Source: Agromyces sp. (lineage in GTDB: Bacteria; Actinomycetota; Actinomycetes; Actinomycetales; Microbacteriaceae). From it: a stretch of 6,024 nt of DNA. The notes beneath the pieces were generated by a model, which was given only the letters and a program-made list of their open reading frames with translations, was not told the origin of the DNA and did not search any database. Position numbers and translations under genes: made by a program. Location: positions 1 through 6,024 of the forward strand of contig JAPSJU010000128.1 in the NCBI GenBank assembly GCA_031178025.1, written 5' to 3'. This document shows, one piece after another, positions 5,272 through 6,024 of the stretch (position 1 is its first letter; each line of letters begins with the position of its first letter).

Positions 5272-6024
5272 TCAGCGCTCGGGGAACCCCACGGGCCGGG
5301 CGGTGAGCTGCGGCGCGAGCGCGGAGATGCGCGCCTCCTCGAGCCGGAGTGCCGCGAGGTCGCGCTCGCGTCGCAACGCGACCACTCCGGCCAGGAAGCG
5401 CTCGGGCGGCGCGTCCGGCAGCGGCGACACGTACGGCGCGACCTCCGCGGCGAGGGCGGCGGCGACGCGGATGCGACTGTCGGGCGCGAGATGCGCGACG
5501 TTCGCGAAGAACGACGCGAGTCGTCGGGCCAGCGGGTCGGGAAGGCGGCCGACATCGGCCGTCCTGGCCCACGCGGAGAGCTCGGGCGGCACTCCGAACG
5601 CGGTCGACGGCACAGCGGGCACCCGTTCGACCTGGGCGTGCGTGCCGGCGAGCAGGTCGCCGAGGCGCTTCGACGAGGGGTTCAGGAATCCCACCAGCAC
5701 GGCGAGCCCGCCGACCGTCATGTAGATCTCGATGACGCCGGTCAGCGCACGGATGAAGGCGTGCCGGAACCCGATCGCGCCGCCGTCGTCGCGCACGACC
5801 CGGAGGCCGAGCGCGAGCTTGCCGAGCGAGCGTCCGCGTGACGCCGTCTCGACCGCGGTCGGGATGACGACGACGCAGACGACGATGCCCGCGATCATGA
5901 CGGCGCGGAACGCCGCCTCGTCGACGGCGAGGCGCGAGAGGCCGAGGAGGAGGAGCAGGAGCAGGACGAGCGAGACCAGCACGTCGATCGCGGCACCGCC
6001 GGCGCGGATGAGCGCGCTCGCCGG
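5272..6024 (-). CDS. RDD family membrane protein with C-terminal extension (5' end beyond window)
   Basis: 250 residues are visible, numbered from the window edge, and the frame is open to the edge. The RDD domain covers about 5-128. Its first conserved Arg and Asp appear in R7-AGGAAI-D14, followed by hydrophobic helices at about 15-29 (seven Leu in a row, 21-27), 41-60 and 93-114. The loop GRSLGKLALGLRVV (64-77) and the closing KRLGDLLAGT (119-128, D123) are typical of the domain. A GTG at 5980-5982 could be read as a start but would remove R7 and D14, and no earlier start codon exists inside the window, so the true start lies to the right. Residues 129-250 are a hydrophilic, mostly helical Ala/Arg/Pro-rich tail, probably cytoplasmic. 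Some RDD proteins have been linked to ion transport, but this subgroup's role is unknown to me. Elsewhere such genes often neighbour a SpoIIM-like (DUF95) gene, which may lie beyond the edge. Confidence 0.85.
   Translation of the reverse strand, partial: PASALIRAGGAAIDVLVSLVLLLLLLLGLSRLAVDEAAFRAVMIAGIVVCVVVIPTAVETASRGRSLGKLALGLRVVRDDGGAIGFRHAFIRALTGVIEIYMTVGGLAVLVGFLNPSSKRLGDLLAGTHAQVERVPAVPSTAFGVPPELSAWARTADVGRLPDPLARRLASFFANVAHLAPDSRIRVAAALAAEVAPYVSPLPDAPPERFLAGVVALRRERDLAALRLEEARISALAPQLTARPVGFPER

Noticed and set aside
4358..5572. 404-codon minus-strand frame antisense to ahcY and running into the RDD gene
   Set aside because: It overlaps ahcY and, in another frame, the RDD gene. Its composition is Arg/Ala/His-rich with no domain signal, so it is a shadow frame.
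4903..5841. 312-codon plus-strand frame covering the end of ahcY and the RDD region
   Set aside because: It runs antisense through the RDD domain, whose motifs are clear. Its own translation is Arg/Gly/Glu-rich without pattern.
5940..5975. GAG/AGG-rich purine tract (plus strand)
   Set aside because: It is explained by the run of leucine codons (CTC, CTG) in the first membrane helix of the RDD protein on the minus strand, not by a separate repeat element.
1..6024. Defence system, mobile element, CRISPR or biosynthetic cluster
   Set aside because: All long credible genes belong to core or conserved actinobacterial families, composition is even, and I found no terminal inverted repeats, direct-repeat arrays, transposase or nuclease motifs.

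Overview
This window is high-GC DNA with strong G/C preference at third codon positions. Gene content and order point to an actinobacterium, most likely of the Microbacteriaceae type. That placement is inference from family resemblance; there is no rRNA here to confirm it. It reads as an ordinary chromosomal core locus. I see no insertion sequence, phage gene, tRNA, CRISPR array or other sign of recent transfer.

Layout: (1) At 26-1477 (+) is a membrane-anchored, secreted DUF5719-type protein with an excellent ribosome binding site; the tail of an upstream gene may overlap its start. (2) At 1525-1965 (-), convergent with it, is a short protein of the actinobacterial 'metallopeptidase family' (zincin-like, PF06262-related) whose HExxH zinc site is missing. 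(3) A 64-bp divergent gap (1966-2029) carries two back-to-back -10 elements, each placed for a leaderless or nearly leaderless transcript. (4) At 2030-2245 (+) is a 71-residue Cys/His DUF3499 protein, coupled by an ATGA overlap to (5) manB at 2242-3675 (+), a phosphomannomutase/phosphoglucomutase. (6) After a 67-bp gap with a possible promoter and a small hairpin comes ahcY (3743-5221, +), S-adenosylhomocysteine hydrolase. (7) Convergent with ahcY and running off the right edge is an RDD-family membrane protein (5272-6024, -) with a soluble C-terminal extension of about 120 residues.

How the genes fit together: ManB supplies mannose-1-phosphate (and possibly glucose-1-phosphate) for envelope glycans. 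AhcY clears the S-adenosylhomocysteine made by methyltransferases and feeds the methionine cycle. The DUF5719 protein is extracytoplasmic and probably related to the envelope. The DUF3499 and zincin-like proteins are conserved neighbours of manB across actinobacteria; from memory, M. tuberculosis has Rv3259, Rv3258c and Rv3257c in the same arrangement near whiB2. Their functions are unknown to me. The best leads are the degenerate zincin, the paired leaderless promoters, the DUF3499-manB coupling, the undetermined ahcY start with its nearby hairpin, and a nonamer (CGGATGCCG) that occurs six times in both orientations.
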